Assembly: GCF_002795845.1 (NCBI RefSeq)
Contig: NZ_CP011797.1
Location: forward strand, 2,317,501 to 2,381,500
Source: Reinekea forsetii
GTDB taxonomy: Bacteria > Pseudomonadota > Gammaproteobacteria > Pseudomonadales > Natronospirillaceae
DNA: 64,000 bases
Direction: 5' to 3'
Below the pieces are notes generated by a model. That model had not been told where the DNA came from. It searched no databases and saw nothing but the letters and a program-made list of their open reading frames with translations. The position numbers and the translations under genes were made by a program. Below are positions 43,604-52,782 of the stretch, one piece after another; the stretch's first letter is position 1; each line of letters starts with the position of its first letter.

Positions 43604-44425
43604 TTACTTCACCAGTGTAAAATATCGATTCTGCCCGCTCACGGGACAATCGAAAGACAATTCTATCGCCCGCAGGCGCAATCCCATAGCATCTTCATCC
43701 GCGCTGCCGTAAACCTCATCACCCACTATAGGGTGCCCCTGGCCGGCCAAATGGCGCCGTGCCTGCTCTGGACGGCCGGTGACTAACCAGATATCGATCA
43801 CACTGCGGTCGGGCCGGGCATCATAACGGATTTTACGGATTCGCGTTTGCGCCGGCTGATTGTCAAGCGGCGCTACTATAGCCAATTCCTCCGGTGTCTC
43901 GCCACCTACATCGGCGCGATAATGCACCATGGCATTATGAAAACCGTCGGGATCGAAGGTTTCCGAAAACGCCAAGGCGGCTTTACGGGTATGGGCCAAG
44001 ACCACCAGCCCGGTGCTCTGATAGTCGATGGCGCTGATCCAAAAGTTTTCTCGTACCGGTTTGAACTGAAAATCCAAGGCGCGACAAAACGAGTTGGTGT
44101 CGCCGAAATCGGTGCCATCAAGCGTCATGCCCGCCGGTTTATTCCACACCGAATATTGGCCCGCATCGTGGAGCAATTCCGGGATGATCGGTTTGGCCGT
44201 CAGGATCGCTTCATCGTAAAAGATCTCAATTTGCTCGCCAACAAAAATATCGGTCATGGCCCGGCGAATTCTCTGTCGATCGCCCGCCAAATTGACCCGC
44301 CAAACGCCACCCTTGTTCATCAGGTCCTTGAGCCGAGTTTTGGACAAGTTCACATTCGAGAGTAAAAAATCGATCGCGATTTGCGGATCGCCCGCTTCGA
44401 CTTCCAGAACTGCATCAATTTCCAT
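43604..44425 (-). CDS. RluA-family pseudouridine synthase, divergent
   Basis: 273-residue protein with an N-terminal S4-like RNA-binding segment (SKTRLKDLMNKGGVWRVN, about 29-46) and a pseudouridine synthase core. The catalytic motif, normally HRLDxxTSGL, reads SAIDYQSTGLVVLAHT near residue 131: the Asp is kept, the His-Arg-Leu context is lost. KPAGM at about 97 and the C-terminal GRPEQARRHLAGQGHPIVGD, equivalent to the RxHQIRxH segment, support the fold. RNA target unknown; reduced activity is possible. Confidence 0.82.
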   Translation of the reverse strand: MEIDAVLEVEAGDPQIAIDFLLSNVNLSKTRLKDLMNKGGVWRVNLAGDRQRIRRAMTDIFVGEQIEIFYDEAILTAKPIIPELLHDAGQYSVWNKPAGMTLDGTDFGDTNSFCRALDFQFKPVRENFWISAIDYQSTGLVVLAHTRKAALAFSETFDPDGFHNAMVHYRADVGGETPEELAIVAPLDNQPAQTRIRKIRYDARPDRSVIDIWLVTGRPEQARRHLAGQGHPIVGDEVYGSADEDAMGLRLRAIELSFDCPVSGQNRYFTLVK

Positions 44426-44438
44426 TTTTTTGAACGCC

Positions 44439-46415
44439 TTAAAATTTAATTTTATTGGTCAGTTTGTTGGCTTCATTCTTGAGTTTTTTGGCCACGGCTT
44501 CTGTAGCCTCGGCCTCAGCCCGGCTTTTCTCCACCTCGGCCGCCTGTTGCGCGGCATCCAACTCGGCCTGCACTTGCGCCTGCATGGCCGCCGCTTCGGC
44601 CTGGGCCTTTGCCTTGACGGCCTTGACCGCATCACTGGCCGCGCGCTCGAGGCGCTGTTGTTCATTACTGAGTTTTTCGTCCAGCGAGCGAACTTCTGCG
44701 GCCACTTGCTGTTCAAAGTTGTTGATCTGTTGTTCTGCCGCAGCACGCTTATCGGTTAGCTGGGCAAAGGCGGCATCAGCAGGTTGGCGTAAGAGCGCGA
44801 CTTGACTCGCCAAGGCGCCCTTCATCGCCGCCGACCAGGCCTGATATTCCGCCTGGGCGACAACGCGCAATGCCGCACTGAGCTGGGTATCTAAGTCAGA
44901 GGCGACCGCTATGCTCGGCTTCTGCAGGGTACCACTGAGTTTGAGGTCGACGCGAAAATCATCGACGGTTTTTAATGCCGCGTGCAGATACGCAGCGGCC
45001 TGCCCTGGCTCGACAACGCTAAATCGGTTGTGTGGGAAGCGCACTGACACCAGTCCACTGAGGCGGCCATCGACTGCTTTGATCTGGCCGCTGATATTGG
45101 CCGGTTCCGGCGTCCAGGATAGATTCGTACCGGCCATGCTGATCTGCCGCGCGGCGAACACCAGGCCGGCACCCTCTAGGTCAAAGGTATCGACCCGTTG
45201 GTCATCGATTAGATCCATTTGTCCCGTGACCCGCAAGTTGGCCGCCTTGGGATCGCCCCCGAGTAGCTGAATATGGACCGGTTCGGTCGCATTGGTGCGA
45301 CCAGACGCCAGGTCGGTGAGCTGCAACTGCCAAGGCCATTGGTCGACTGCAAAGGACAATAGGCTTTTATCCAACTGAAAGCGTGCGCTCGGGTCGGGGT
45401 GCTCAAAGCGTACAATTTGGTTGGCGAGCCGCTCAACGGGATCCGCTTGCGGGTCCGCTTCGGACTGCAACCGGACGATCCAAGGCTTGGCTTTGGCCAG
45501 CCAATATTGGGCCTGATTGATCTTGCTGAAAAACGCCTCGCCCAGCAACAGCTCGGCGACCTTATAGGCGCTGTTGGCGTTGAAGGGGTAATCGGCCTGC
45601 AAGCGCGCCCAATCCGCCGCCGGCCCGGCTGAAATAGCCTTTAGGGCCGCTTTACCGTCGCTAACGGCGTTGTTCATTGACGCTTTAAGGGTTTCGATGC
45701 GCAGCTTGTCTTGGGCCATATCGGTGCTCAGCGCACGGATGATAGCCTGCGATGCTTTAACCTCGGCGATGGAATCCAATGGCATGGCTTTTAAGGCGGC
45801 GATGCGCTGCTGATATTGGCTCAAGGCTGCCTCACCGGGTAGATCGCTGACCGACGCCTCAAGCGTTGCTTGCCCTCCTGTTAAGGTACTCAAGGCGTGG
45901 GCAACCGCATCCTGAGTGGCGCGGGTTTGCTCACCCGCCAGAGTCGAGGGACTCGGTAGGCCCTTGCCAAGCGCGCTGGCTTTGCGTTGCGCGGCCTGGG
46001 CTAGGCCATTTGATTCGCCGCCGGGCAATGCACTGGCGACCGGCGCCAATAGAGCCGGGCGGGCGCGCGGCACGTTGGTCTGAACATCGCTGACCACTAG
46101 GTCCTTGATGCGCACATTGCCGAGGAATAGCTGCAGGAAATTAATTTCAACCTTAACCTGCGACAACACCAAGGCGTTATACCCTAGGCTGTCCGGATCG
46201 GCGATTTCGATGCCCTCGAGGTTGAAACCTAAGGGACTGAGCGTGAAGTCGACCTGAGCCACATTGACTTCGGCGCCGTTGAGTTTCAGGCCCGCCGACT
46301 CGATGGCCGATTTTAACCAACCGTCGAGAAACACCATCCCGAGCAGCATCAATAGCCCGGTAAAGACGATAAAGCCGATGGAACCGCTCCAACGAAAAAC
46401 CTTCATCACACGCAT
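44439..46415 (-). CDS. TIGR03545 family AsmA-like envelope protein
   Basis: 658-residue protein with one N-terminal membrane helix (about residues 12-32), a large AsmA/DUF748-like periplasmic region (VAQVDFTLSPLGFNLEGIEI near 50, FDLEGAGLVFAARQISMAG near 390) and a long C-terminal Ala/Glu/Lys-rich coiled coil (about 530-658). TIGR03545 genes are normally beside TIGR03546, as here (2-bp gap). AsmA-like proteins shape lipid transport to the outer membrane; the role of this family is not established. Confidence 0.85.
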   Translation of the reverse strand: MRVMKVFRWSGSIGFIVFTGLLMLLGMVFLDGWLKSAIESAGLKLNGAEVNVAQVDFTLSPLGFNLEGIEIADPDSLGYNALVLSQVKVEINFLQLFLGNVRIKDLVVSDVQTNVPRARPALLAPVASALPGGESNGLAQAAQRKASALGKGLPSPSTLAGEQTRATQDAVAHALSTLTGGQATLEASVSDLPGEAALSQYQQRIAALKAMPLDSIAEVKASQAIIRALSTDMAQDKLRIETLKASMNNAVSDGKAALKAISAGPAADWARLQADYPFNANSAYKVAELLLGEAFFSKINQAQYWLAKAKPWIVRLQSEADPQADPVERLANQIVRFEHPDPSARFQLDKSLLSFAVDQWPWQLQLTDLASGRTNATEPVHIQLLGGDPKAANLRVTGQMDLIDDQRVDTFDLEGAGLVFAARQISMAGTNLSWTPEPANISGQIKAVDGRLSGLVSVRFPHNRFSVVEPGQAAAYLHAALKTVDDFRVDLKLSGTLQKPSIAVASDLDTQLSAALRVVAQAEYQAWSAAMKGALASQVALLRQPADAAFAQLTDKRAAAEQQINNFEQQVAAEVRSLDEKLSNEQQRLERAASDAVKAVKAKAQAEAAAMQAQVQAELDAAQQAAEVEKSRAEAEATEAVAKKLKNEANKLTNKIKF

Positions 46416-46417
46416 CC

Positions 46418-46924
46418 TTAGTCGTTAACTCGTGCATAGAGTTGGTACCAACGAGATCCCTTGAGCAACTGCACGAGCTTGAGCTTATTGAGCCACGGCA
46501 TGAGCGACGCTCGGTAGCGAGTAATCGCCCAACGCAGCAACAGCATGGTCGGCGCAAAGGCTAACAGCGTGACGATCAGACTGCCCAGAGTGATGGACCG
46601 GTTGAAATGCAGCACCTGCCAAATATCCTGTTGGTAGAGGTTGGTCCAAAACCCATTGAGGCTGGCCTGGGTCAACCAGTAGAGGCCGATCTGGTGAAAC
46701 CAAGGATCGAGTAGATAGGCCAACCCGGTGAATAGGGCCCAAAACAGAAAGAAGCTGGCCAAGTGAACGCGCAACACAAAAGCCAGGAGGAGGATAACTA
46801 AGTTGTGTACCGACCAGAGGGGCGTCAAACCGATGACCATCGCTAGGGCGCCAGCCAGGGCAATTTGCCAGGGGCCGATGTCCGAGTTCAGTGCTTTAAT
46901 AAGCTTCAATATCATGCTGATCAT
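46418..46924 (-). CDS. TIGR03546 family membrane protein
   Basis: 168-residue polytopic membrane protein with about four hydrophobic helices. It belongs with TIGR03545 by length, hydrophobic pattern and adjacency. Its start overlaps the tcdA stop as ATGA and it is followed at once by the TIGR03545 gene, so all three probably share a message. Function unknown; a role with the AsmA-like partner in the envelope is an inference from conserved pairing. Confidence 0.82.
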   Translation of the reverse strand: MISMILKLIKALNSDIGPWQIALAGALAMVIGLTPLWSVHNLVILLLAFVLRVHLASFFLFWALFTGLAYLLDPWFHQIGLYWLTQASLNGFWTNLYQQDIWQVLHFNRSITLGSLIVTLLAFAPTMLLLRWAITRYRASLMPWLNKLKLVQLLKGSRWYQLYARVND

Positions 46925-47724
46925 AGTCCGCCACCTGTGCTTTGGGTCGGTTTACTGCGTAGGGTCTTATTGATGATATGGGCGGCAGCGGTCAGGCCGA
47001 AACTGGCCGTGACCATCATCGAGGCGCCAAATCCCGTGGCACAATCGAGTCGGACACTGGTGCCGCTGGGCGGCTTGGTGGCGCAGACGGAACCATCTGC
47101 CTGAGGGTAGACCAGCTGCTCACTTGAGAACACGCAGTCGACGCCAAACTTGCCCTTCTCAGCACTGGGGAAGCCATACTCGCGCCGCAACACCGAACGG
47201 GTTTTGGCAGCCAGCGGATCGTGTACGGTCCGGCTCAAGTCGCTGACCTGAATCTGGGTCGGATCGGTTTGCCCACCGGCGCCGCCGGTACTGACCAAAC
47301 GAATCTTGTGCCGGCGGCAATGGGCAATCAAGGCCGCCTTGGCCTTGATGCTGTCAATCGCATCGATAACGCCATCGACATCGTCCGATATCAGCGTCGC
47401 AAGATTGGCGGGGGTAATAAAGTCCGCCACCGGCGTCACGCGACAGTCGGGGTTAATCAAACGTAACCGCTCGGCCATGGCCTCAACCTTGAGCTGACCG
47501 ACCGTATCGCTTAGGGCGTGGACTTGCCGATTGATATTGGACACGCAAATATCATCCAGATCGATAAGCGTAATATGCCCCACCGCGGTGCGCGCCAGGG
47601 CTTCGGCAGCCCAACTGCCGACCCCGCCAATGCCGATTACGACGAAGTGGCTCGCAGCCAGTCGTTCGGTGGCGGCCCGACCATAGAGTCGTGCGGTCCC
47701 GCCAAATCGTTCCGATACATTCAT
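46921..47724 (-). CDS. tcdA: tRNA threonylcarbamoyladenosine dehydratase TcdA (CsdL)
   Basis: 267-residue E1-like enzyme that cyclises t6A37 in tRNAs to ct6A using ATP. The nucleotide fold GIGGVGSWAAEALARTAVGHITLIDLDD-type segment begins near residue 32 (VIGIGGVGSWAAEALART), followed by CVSNINRQ and VIDAIDSIKAKAALI. A single C-terminal hydrophobic helix near 240 fits membrane association in E. coli TcdA. It starts the group tcdA - TIGR03546 - TIGR03545. Confidence 0.93.
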   Translation of the reverse strand: MNVSERFGGTARLYGRAATERLAASHFVVIGIGGVGSWAAEALARTAVGHITLIDLDDICVSNINRQVHALSDTVGQLKVEAMAERLRLINPDCRVTPVADFITPANLATLISDDVDGVIDAIDSIKAKAALIAHCRRHKIRLVSTGGAGGQTDPTQIQVSDLSRTVHDPLAAKTRSVLRREYGFPSAEKGKFGVDCVFSSEQLVYPQADGSVCATKPPSGTSVRLDCATGFGASMMVTASFGLTAAAHIINKTLRSKPTQSTGGGL

Positions 47725-47865
47725 TTAAAAGGGCTTCCAGAGCGCAAACTAAAACAACAATGGCTTAAGTATAACAGGACGGAATTTTTCCCGTAGTGGC
47801 ATTTTTTACTAATTGTGCGCAGAATGCCTGCTAAATTCAAAAGTTACCGCAGCTGGAGCAGTCTT

Positions 47866-49002
47866 ATGTTTGGACCGGTGGATCGAGCAGGCACCCATGC
47901 CTATAAGTGGGAGCGCGATAAGGGCAAAAATCTGATTCCCCTGTGGGTCGCCGATATGGACCTGGCCAGTCCGCAAGCCATTGTCGACGCGTTAAGCGAG
48001 CGGGCTCGCCATCCAATCTACGGCTACACCCATCCCTGGCCCTCACTAAACCAATCGGTCGTTGACTGGTGCCAACAAGAATATCACTGGGCCATTGAGG
48101 CCAATTGGATCGTCTGGATGCCCGGCGTGGTACCGAGCTTTAACCTAGCCTGCGATCTGCTAGCCAAAGGTGGGCGAGTTCTGGTGCAAACACCAAACTA
48201 TCCGCCGATGCTCCAGGCTGCAGAACGCCAAGGCGGCCAAACCGTCACCTTGCCGGTGCATTGGCATAACGACGGCTGGCAACTCGATTGGACCCAACTC
48301 GAAGCGGAAATGGCGCACCCGGATTGCCATCTGTTTATGCTCTGTAATCCGATGAATCCCAATGGCGCGGTGCTGAGCGCCCTGGATCTGGCTAAAATTT
48401 CGGCCTTATGCCAACAGTACGATGTGCTGGTGTGCAGCGATGAAATACATTGCGACCTGATCCTCGATCCCGTGCAACACCATCCGGCCGGCTCCATTGC
48501 GGGTTTGGAAGACATCAGCATCACCCTGATGGCGGCGAGCAAAACCTTCAATGTTGCGGGTTTAGGCTGCTCCTTTGCGATTATTGCCAACCCCCGGTTA
48601 CGCGCCGACTGGCAGCAGCGCATGGCCGATTTGGTGCCCTACCCTAATTTCATGGGCATGATCGCCGCCGAAGCCGCTTTTAGCAGCTGCAAGGGCTGGC
48701 ACACTCAATTGCTCAGCCATTTGAAAGGCAATCGGGATTTGATCGATAGCCGTATCAATCGCCTCGAGGGTTTAGTTTATCGGCCCCAGCCGGCAACTTT
48801 CTTGGCCTGGATCGAGAGCACTCAACCGGGCCTGGCACTCGATGAGCACTTTATCAAAGCCGGCCTAATGCCCAGTGAAGGCAAGTTTTTTGGCCAGGCA
48901 GACAATTCGCGGCTCAATTTCGGTACCGACCGGGCCACGCTGGAACGCGCAATGCAGCTGTTTTCCGACTATTGGCAGCAAAATAGGCCCTGGGAATCTT
49001 GA
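47866..49002 (+). CDS. PatB/MalY-type C-S lyase aminotransferase
   Basis: 378-residue PLP enzyme of the MalY/PatB cystathionine beta-lyase family. The N-terminal DRAGTHAYKWER and PLWVADMDLASP are family markers; PLP-Lys is in AASKTFNVAGLGCSF near residue 228 and CNPMNPNGAVL near 160. ATG 47866 is chosen because it gives the MF-pattern N-terminus and has GGAG about 9 bases upstream; an in-frame GTG (47815) and ATG (47824) give longer forms. It likely cleaves cystathionine or cysteine S-conjugates. Confidence 0.9.
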   Translation: MFGPVDRAGTHAYKWERDKGKNLIPLWVADMDLASPQAIVDALSERARHPIYGYTHPWPSLNQSVVDWCQQEYHWAIEANWIVWMPGVVPSFNLACDLLAKGGRVLVQTPNYPPMLQAAERQGGQTVTLPVHWHNDGWQLDWTQLEAEMAHPDCHLFMLCNPMNPNGAVLSALDLAKISALCQQYDVLVCSDEIHCDLILDPVQHHPAGSIAGLEDISITLMAASKTFNVAGLGCSFAIIANPRLRADWQQRMADLVPYPNFMGMIAAEAAFSSCKGWHTQLLSHLKGNRDLIDSRINRLEGLVYRPQPATFLAWIESTQPGLALDEHFIKAGLMPSEGKFFGQADNSRLNFGTDRATLERAMQLFSDYWQQNRPWES

Positions 49003-49100
49003 CGCCTTAGTCCGGCCATGAAAAAAGGTGGCTGGCCCCTTGGGCCTGTTTTCTGCCAAAATAGGCCCATTCCCTCTTATCAGTAGACGCATAGATTGCC

Positions 49101-49346
49101 ATGACCCTGGAACCTGAAAGCCTTATCGAACTTGCCAACACCACCATGCCCTTTGGTAAATATGCCGGTCGGCGCCTGATTCAGCTGCCCGAGGCCTATT
49201 TACTCTGGTTTGCCAATCAGGGTTTTCCCGACAACCGGTTGGGCAAGTTGATGGCCCTGGCGCTGTTGATTAAAACAGAGGGGCTCGAAGCCTTACTGAC
49301 CCCCTTGACCAAACCACTCATGCCCAAGTCCGATCTGATCCAATGA
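49101..49346 (+). CDS. DUF3820 family protein
   Basis: 81-residue protein with the DUF3820 core MPFGKYAGRRLIQLPEAYLLWFANQGFP (residues 14-41 in overlapping parts), also called the putative quorum-sensing-regulated virulence factor family. Its stop overlaps the next gene as ATGA. Function is unknown. Confidence 0.85.
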   Translation: MTLEPESLIELANTTMPFGKYAGRRLIQLPEAYLLWFANQGFPDNRLGKLMALALLIKTEGLEALLTPLTKPLMPKSDLIQ

Positions 49347-50041
49347 CGGAAGCGCTTTTTTGGCAACAACGACCCGTCAAGCTGACCTACAGTCAACGTA
49401 AAACCATTGCCTTACACGTCAAAGATAACCAAATCGAAATTCGCGCGCCGTGGCGCACACCGCACCTTTTTGTCCAAGACTTCCTTGCGACCAAGACTCT
49501 CTGGCTGGAGAAGACCTTGGCGCAGCAAGAACTGCAGCTGCGCCAGCAGGTCGATTATCGCCAGGCCAGTCAGATCCCCTTTATGGGTTTTAACGTGCAA
49601 TTGATTCGCACCGACGCGGTCAGCGCAAGTTGGCAACTTGATGAAGCCGGTCTAAGATGTAATGTACCAAGTACATCGGATAACGCGCTATTGCCCCTAC
49701 TCAATGACTTTTACCAGCAACAGGCAAAGTTCTGGCTGGTTAAGAAAACCCATCAAATAGCCGATCAGCTCGGCCTGCGTGCGCGCTTGGCTGATATCGG
49801 TTTGCGCAAGACCAAGACCAAGTGGGGCCACTGCACTAACCAGGGGCGGATTCAATATAACTGGCAAATTATGATGGCGCCGGAATCGGTGATTGATTAC
49901 CTGGTCGCACACGAGGTATGCCATCTAGAGCACCTGAATCATTCCAGCGCCTTTTGGCAATTGGTACACCGGGCCCACCCAAACTACGTCCAAGACCGCC
50001 GCTGGCTGCGCGACAATGGCCATCGATTACGCGTGGTATAA
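49343..50041 (+). CDS. YgjP-like metallopeptidase domain protein (DUF45)
   Basis: 232-residue protein with zinc motif HEVCHLEHLNHSSAFW near residue 191 (HExxH plus a downstream His) and the preceding KTKWGHC and YNWQIMMAP that define YgjP/DUF45. E. coli YgjP has been described as a nucleotide pyrophosphatase, while the fold is that of zinc peptidases, so activity is uncertain. Coupled to DUF3820 by ATGA. Confidence 0.88.
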   Translation: MTEALFWQQRPVKLTYSQRKTIALHVKDNQIEIRAPWRTPHLFVQDFLATKTLWLEKTLAQQELQLRQQVDYRQASQIPFMGFNVQLIRTDAVSASWQLDEAGLRCNVPSTSDNALLPLLNDFYQQQAKFWLVKKTHQIADQLGLRARLADIGLRKTKTKWGHCTNQGRIQYNWQIMMAPESVIDYLVAHEVCHLEHLNHSSAFWQLVHRAHPNYVQDRRWLRDNGHRLRVV

Positions 50042-50050
50042 GGAGCATTT

Positions 50051-50416
50051 ATGTTGGATCGGCGCCGTCGACGTACCGACTATCTGGAAGTTCTGTTACG
50101 CACTGCTGCGTCATTGGGCTGGCTGGCGATATTTGGCCTGCAAATTTTATTCTGGGTCGCGGCACCGGAGCTCGATACCGGTATCGTGCGCTATCATGGC
50201 ATCGAAATTCGCCATCATTGGCAGGCCCAATGGGTCCAGTGGCTGCCCTTATCGTTGGCCGCCTGCACCCTATTCACCCTATTGGCTCTGGGCGTCCGGC
50301 CGTTCCGTTCGCGCCGGCGAAGCGATCCGAAGCGAGTGCATCTGGTGATCCTACTCGGCTTAACAGTGATCGGCTATGCGGTCTATTGGATGCAAATACT
50401 CGGCAACACGGCCTAA
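50051..50416 (+). CDS. Hypothetical membrane protein
   Basis: 121-residue protein with three hydrophobic helices (about 15-37, 64-82 and 98-116) separated by basic loops. I do not recognise a family. The ATG has AAGGAG upstream and lies 9 bp after the YgjP gene. Its end overlaps the convergent kinase gene by 4 bp. Confidence 0.75.
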   Translation: MLDRRRRRTDYLEVLLRTAASLGWLAIFGLQILFWVAAPELDTGIVRYHGIEIRHHWQAQWVQWLPLSLAACTLFTLLALGVRPFRSRRRSDPKRVHLVILLGLTVIGYAVYWMQILGNTA

Positions 50417-51768
50417 CGGGCAATCGGCAACGCCATGCTAAAGCGGGCCCCGCCTAAGGGACCGTTGCCAATCTGCAACTCCACCCTATAGCTGGCGAGT
50501 ATATCGTTGACCATGGCCAAACCGATACCATGCCCGGGCTGAATGGTGTCGAGGCGCTTACCCCGTGTCAGCACCTCGACACGAGCCAGCTCGGACAGAC
50601 CCGGGCCATCATCATCAACATGGACTAGCACCACGCTCTGGGTGTCCGGTCGCTGTTCATAGCTCACACCGATCACTGAGCGGCCATATTTAAAACCGTT
50701 TTCAATCAGATTGCCCAATACTTCTAAAACATCGTTACTGTCCATGGCGACAAACAGGGTTCGGTCCAGTTCCGGTATATCCAAGACCTTGTCTTCGCTC
50801 CGATAAGCCTTTTCCAGTGCACTTGCCAGGCGCACAACGACGCCATGCAGGTCGCAGCGCTGGCCTAACACAGGACCGCTGCGGGCATCGGTGACCGCCC
50901 GTTGCAATTGGTAGCGGACTATTTGGTCCATTCGATCGACCTGTTCATTGAGACTGCTTTGCTCCCCGGCGGACAGGGTACGGATCACGCTCAAGGGCGT
51001 TTTTAAACTGTGGGCCAGATCGGCCATGGCCTTGCGATAGCGTTCGCGCTGGTGTTGCTCGGCTTTAAGCAATTGATTCAGACTGTCGGTCAAGGGGGTG
51101 AGTTCGGTAGGGTAACGGCCAACCAATTGATCGGCATCCCCGCTACGAATTCGATTTAGATGCAGCGCCAGTTGCCGCAGCGGCTTCAGGCCCCAGGCGG
51201 TAACCAGAAACATTAGCGCCAGCAAGGCCACGGAGGCGGCACCGAGGCCGCCCCATAGTTGCCGCCTAAAGGTTTGGATCGAGCGATTATAGGGCCCGGC
51301 GTCCTCCAAGACCCAAAACTCGAAATAACGATCCTGCCCGGTAGCATCCTCCCAAACAAAGCCATTGCGCTGGTAAACATAGCCGCCATAAGCGCCGAAT
51401 TCTTCACCGCCGGGGACCAGGCTGGGTTTGGCCCGCAACCACGCCAGCTCGCTAAACCATTCGCTCGATTGACTTTCCCAGGCGGATTGACGATTGGCAT
51501 CAAGGACAATGCCGATTAGACCGGATTCAGGCGCATTAAAGCGTTCCTCCCGCAAGATGGCTGGCAGCGATAGGGTAATGTCATCGAGTTCGGCAAGCGA
51601 AAGCAGATTAAACACGCGAATAAACAAGCGCTCGCTCTGCCCGGCGAGCTGACTGTTGACGAAGGCACGATCGAGCGCCAAACCGGTCAAGCCGAGAAAA
51701 AAGCTCATCAGCAGTGCGGCCGAGATAAGCAGCCGACGGGTCAGGGAAAAGGATCCCGCCGCTGTCAC
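50413..51768 (-). CDS. Sensor histidine kinase, PhoQ-like
   Basis: 451-residue inner-membrane kinase. TM1 (about 12-32), a periplasmic domain (about 35-165) and TM2 (about 172-192) lead into HAMP and the DHp helix with His253 in DLAHSLKTPLSVI; the ATPase has NLIENGFKYG (N), DDGPGLS (G1) and GHGIGLAMV (G2). The DLxHSLKTPL phospho-acceptor motif is that of PhoQ. Mg2+ or cationic peptide sensing is a family inference only. Coupled to its regulator by ATGA. Confidence 0.92.
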   Translation of the reverse strand: MTAAGSFSLTRRLLISAALLMSFFLGLTGLALDRAFVNSQLAGQSERLFIRVFNLLSLAELDDITLSLPAILREERFNAPESGLIGIVLDANRQSAWESQSSEWFSELAWLRAKPSLVPGGEEFGAYGGYVYQRNGFVWEDATGQDRYFEFWVLEDAGPYNRSIQTFRRQLWGGLGAASVALLALMFLVTAWGLKPLRQLALHLNRIRSGDADQLVGRYPTELTPLTDSLNQLLKAEQHQRERYRKAMADLAHSLKTPLSVIRTLSAGEQSSLNEQVDRMDQIVRYQLQRAVTDARSGPVLGQRCDLHGVVVRLASALEKAYRSEDKVLDIPELDRTLFVAMDSNDVLEVLGNLIENGFKYGRSVIGVSYEQRPDTQSVVLVHVDDDGPGLSELARVEVLTRGKRLDTIQPGHGIGLAMVNDILASYRVELQIGNGPLGGARFSMALPIAR

Positions 51769-52451
51769 TGGGATAGAACACCTGCCATATTAAATCGGTA
51801 ACCCAAGCCACGCTGGGTCAGGATCGGATTTCGCACACCCTCCGGGTCGAGCTTTTTTCGCAAGCGACGAATAAAGACTTCAATTACATTGCTGTCCCGG
51901 TCGTAATCCTGAGCATACAGATGGGCGGTTAATTCCGTTTTTGAGACGACCTTGTCCTTGTGAGTCATCAAGTATTCCAAGGTATTGTATTCATAGCTGG
52001 TCAACTCAATGGCGTCACCAGCCACGCAGACGCGCTTTGCGGCCGTATCGAGCTGATAGATGCCCAGCTCTAGGGTGGCGCTCGCCATCCCCACACTGCG
52101 CCGTAATAGCGCCTTAACGCGGGCCAGTAATTCGTCAAACACAAAGGGCTTGGCGAGATAGTCATCGGCGCCACTTTCCAGGCCATCGACCTTGTCTTTC
52201 CAGTGACCCCGAGCGGTTAAGACGATAATGGGGAAGGTCTGGCCAAAGCGCCGTAACGCCCGGATAAGATCCAGGCCGTCCATCTCCGGCAGACCCAAGT
52301 CGATAATCGCTAAATCATATTCGGTTTCTTGACCTAAAAACAGGCCCTCCTTGCCGTTCATGCAGATATCGACGGCAAAGCCTTCCTTGCGGAACCCGGC
52401 GCGCAGATGCTCGACCAGGCCTTGCTCATCTTCGATGATCAGCAGCCTCAT
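51765..52451 (-). CDS. OmpR-family response regulator, PhoP-like
   Basis: 228-residue regulator: receiver with ED at 7-8, phospho-Asp51 in AIIDLGLPEMDG, Lys in LAKPF, and a C-terminal winged helix (ITLTSYEYNTLEYL-type start; VIEVFIRRLRKKLDPEG recognition region). It sits between the PepSY gene and the kinase; each junction is an ATGA overlap, so the three are one unit. Confidence 0.94.
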   Translation of the reverse strand: MRLLIIEDEQGLVEHLRAGFRKEGFAVDICMNGKEGLFLGQETEYDLAIIDLGLPEMDGLDLIRALRRFGQTFPIIVLTARGHWKDKVDGLESGADDYLAKPFVFDELLARVKALLRRSVGMASATLELGIYQLDTAAKRVCVAGDAIELTSYEYNTLEYLMTHKDKVVSKTELTAHLYAQDYDRDSNVIEVFIRRLRKKLDPEGVRNPILTQRGLGYRFNMAGVLSQ

Positions 52452-52762
52452 GATAATGCCTCCAATTCCTTAGCATCTAACGGCATACCCGTCTCTGGGT
52501 TGACGTCGACTGTCTTGATGCGCCCACCGGGGATCAGCACCCGGAGCTGATAGAACCAGCTATTGCCGCTGCGCTGGATGATCTCGACCTTGGCCACTCG
52601 GCCCTGGTATAGGCATTCTATGGCCTTAACAATCGATTTTTCGGTGCTCAAGGGCAGTTTCTCACCGGTGCAAGGATGTAGACCCTGGCGCGCGGGGTCG
52701 TCAGCAGACGCCATCAGCGCCAAACCCATCGAAAAAAGTAACCCTGCTATTATCTTTATCAT
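52448..52762 (-). CDS. PepSY domain protein, first gene of a PhoPQ-like operon
   Basis: 104-residue exported protein: signal peptide about residues 1-20 (ends LMASA-DD) and one PepSY domain (EIIQRSGNSWFYQLRVLIPGG, then VDVNPETGMPL). Similar small PepSY proteins precede PhoP-type regulators in many proteobacteria and may tune the kinase in the periplasm. It has two Cys that could form a disulfide. Confidence 0.85.
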   Translation of the reverse strand: MIKIIAGLLFSMGLALMASADDPARQGLHPCTGEKLPLSTEKSIVKAIECLYQGRVAKVEIIQRSGNSWFYQLRVLIPGGRIKTVDVNPETGMPLDAKELEALS

Positions 52763-52782
52763 CTCGCCCTCAACGCTTCGAT

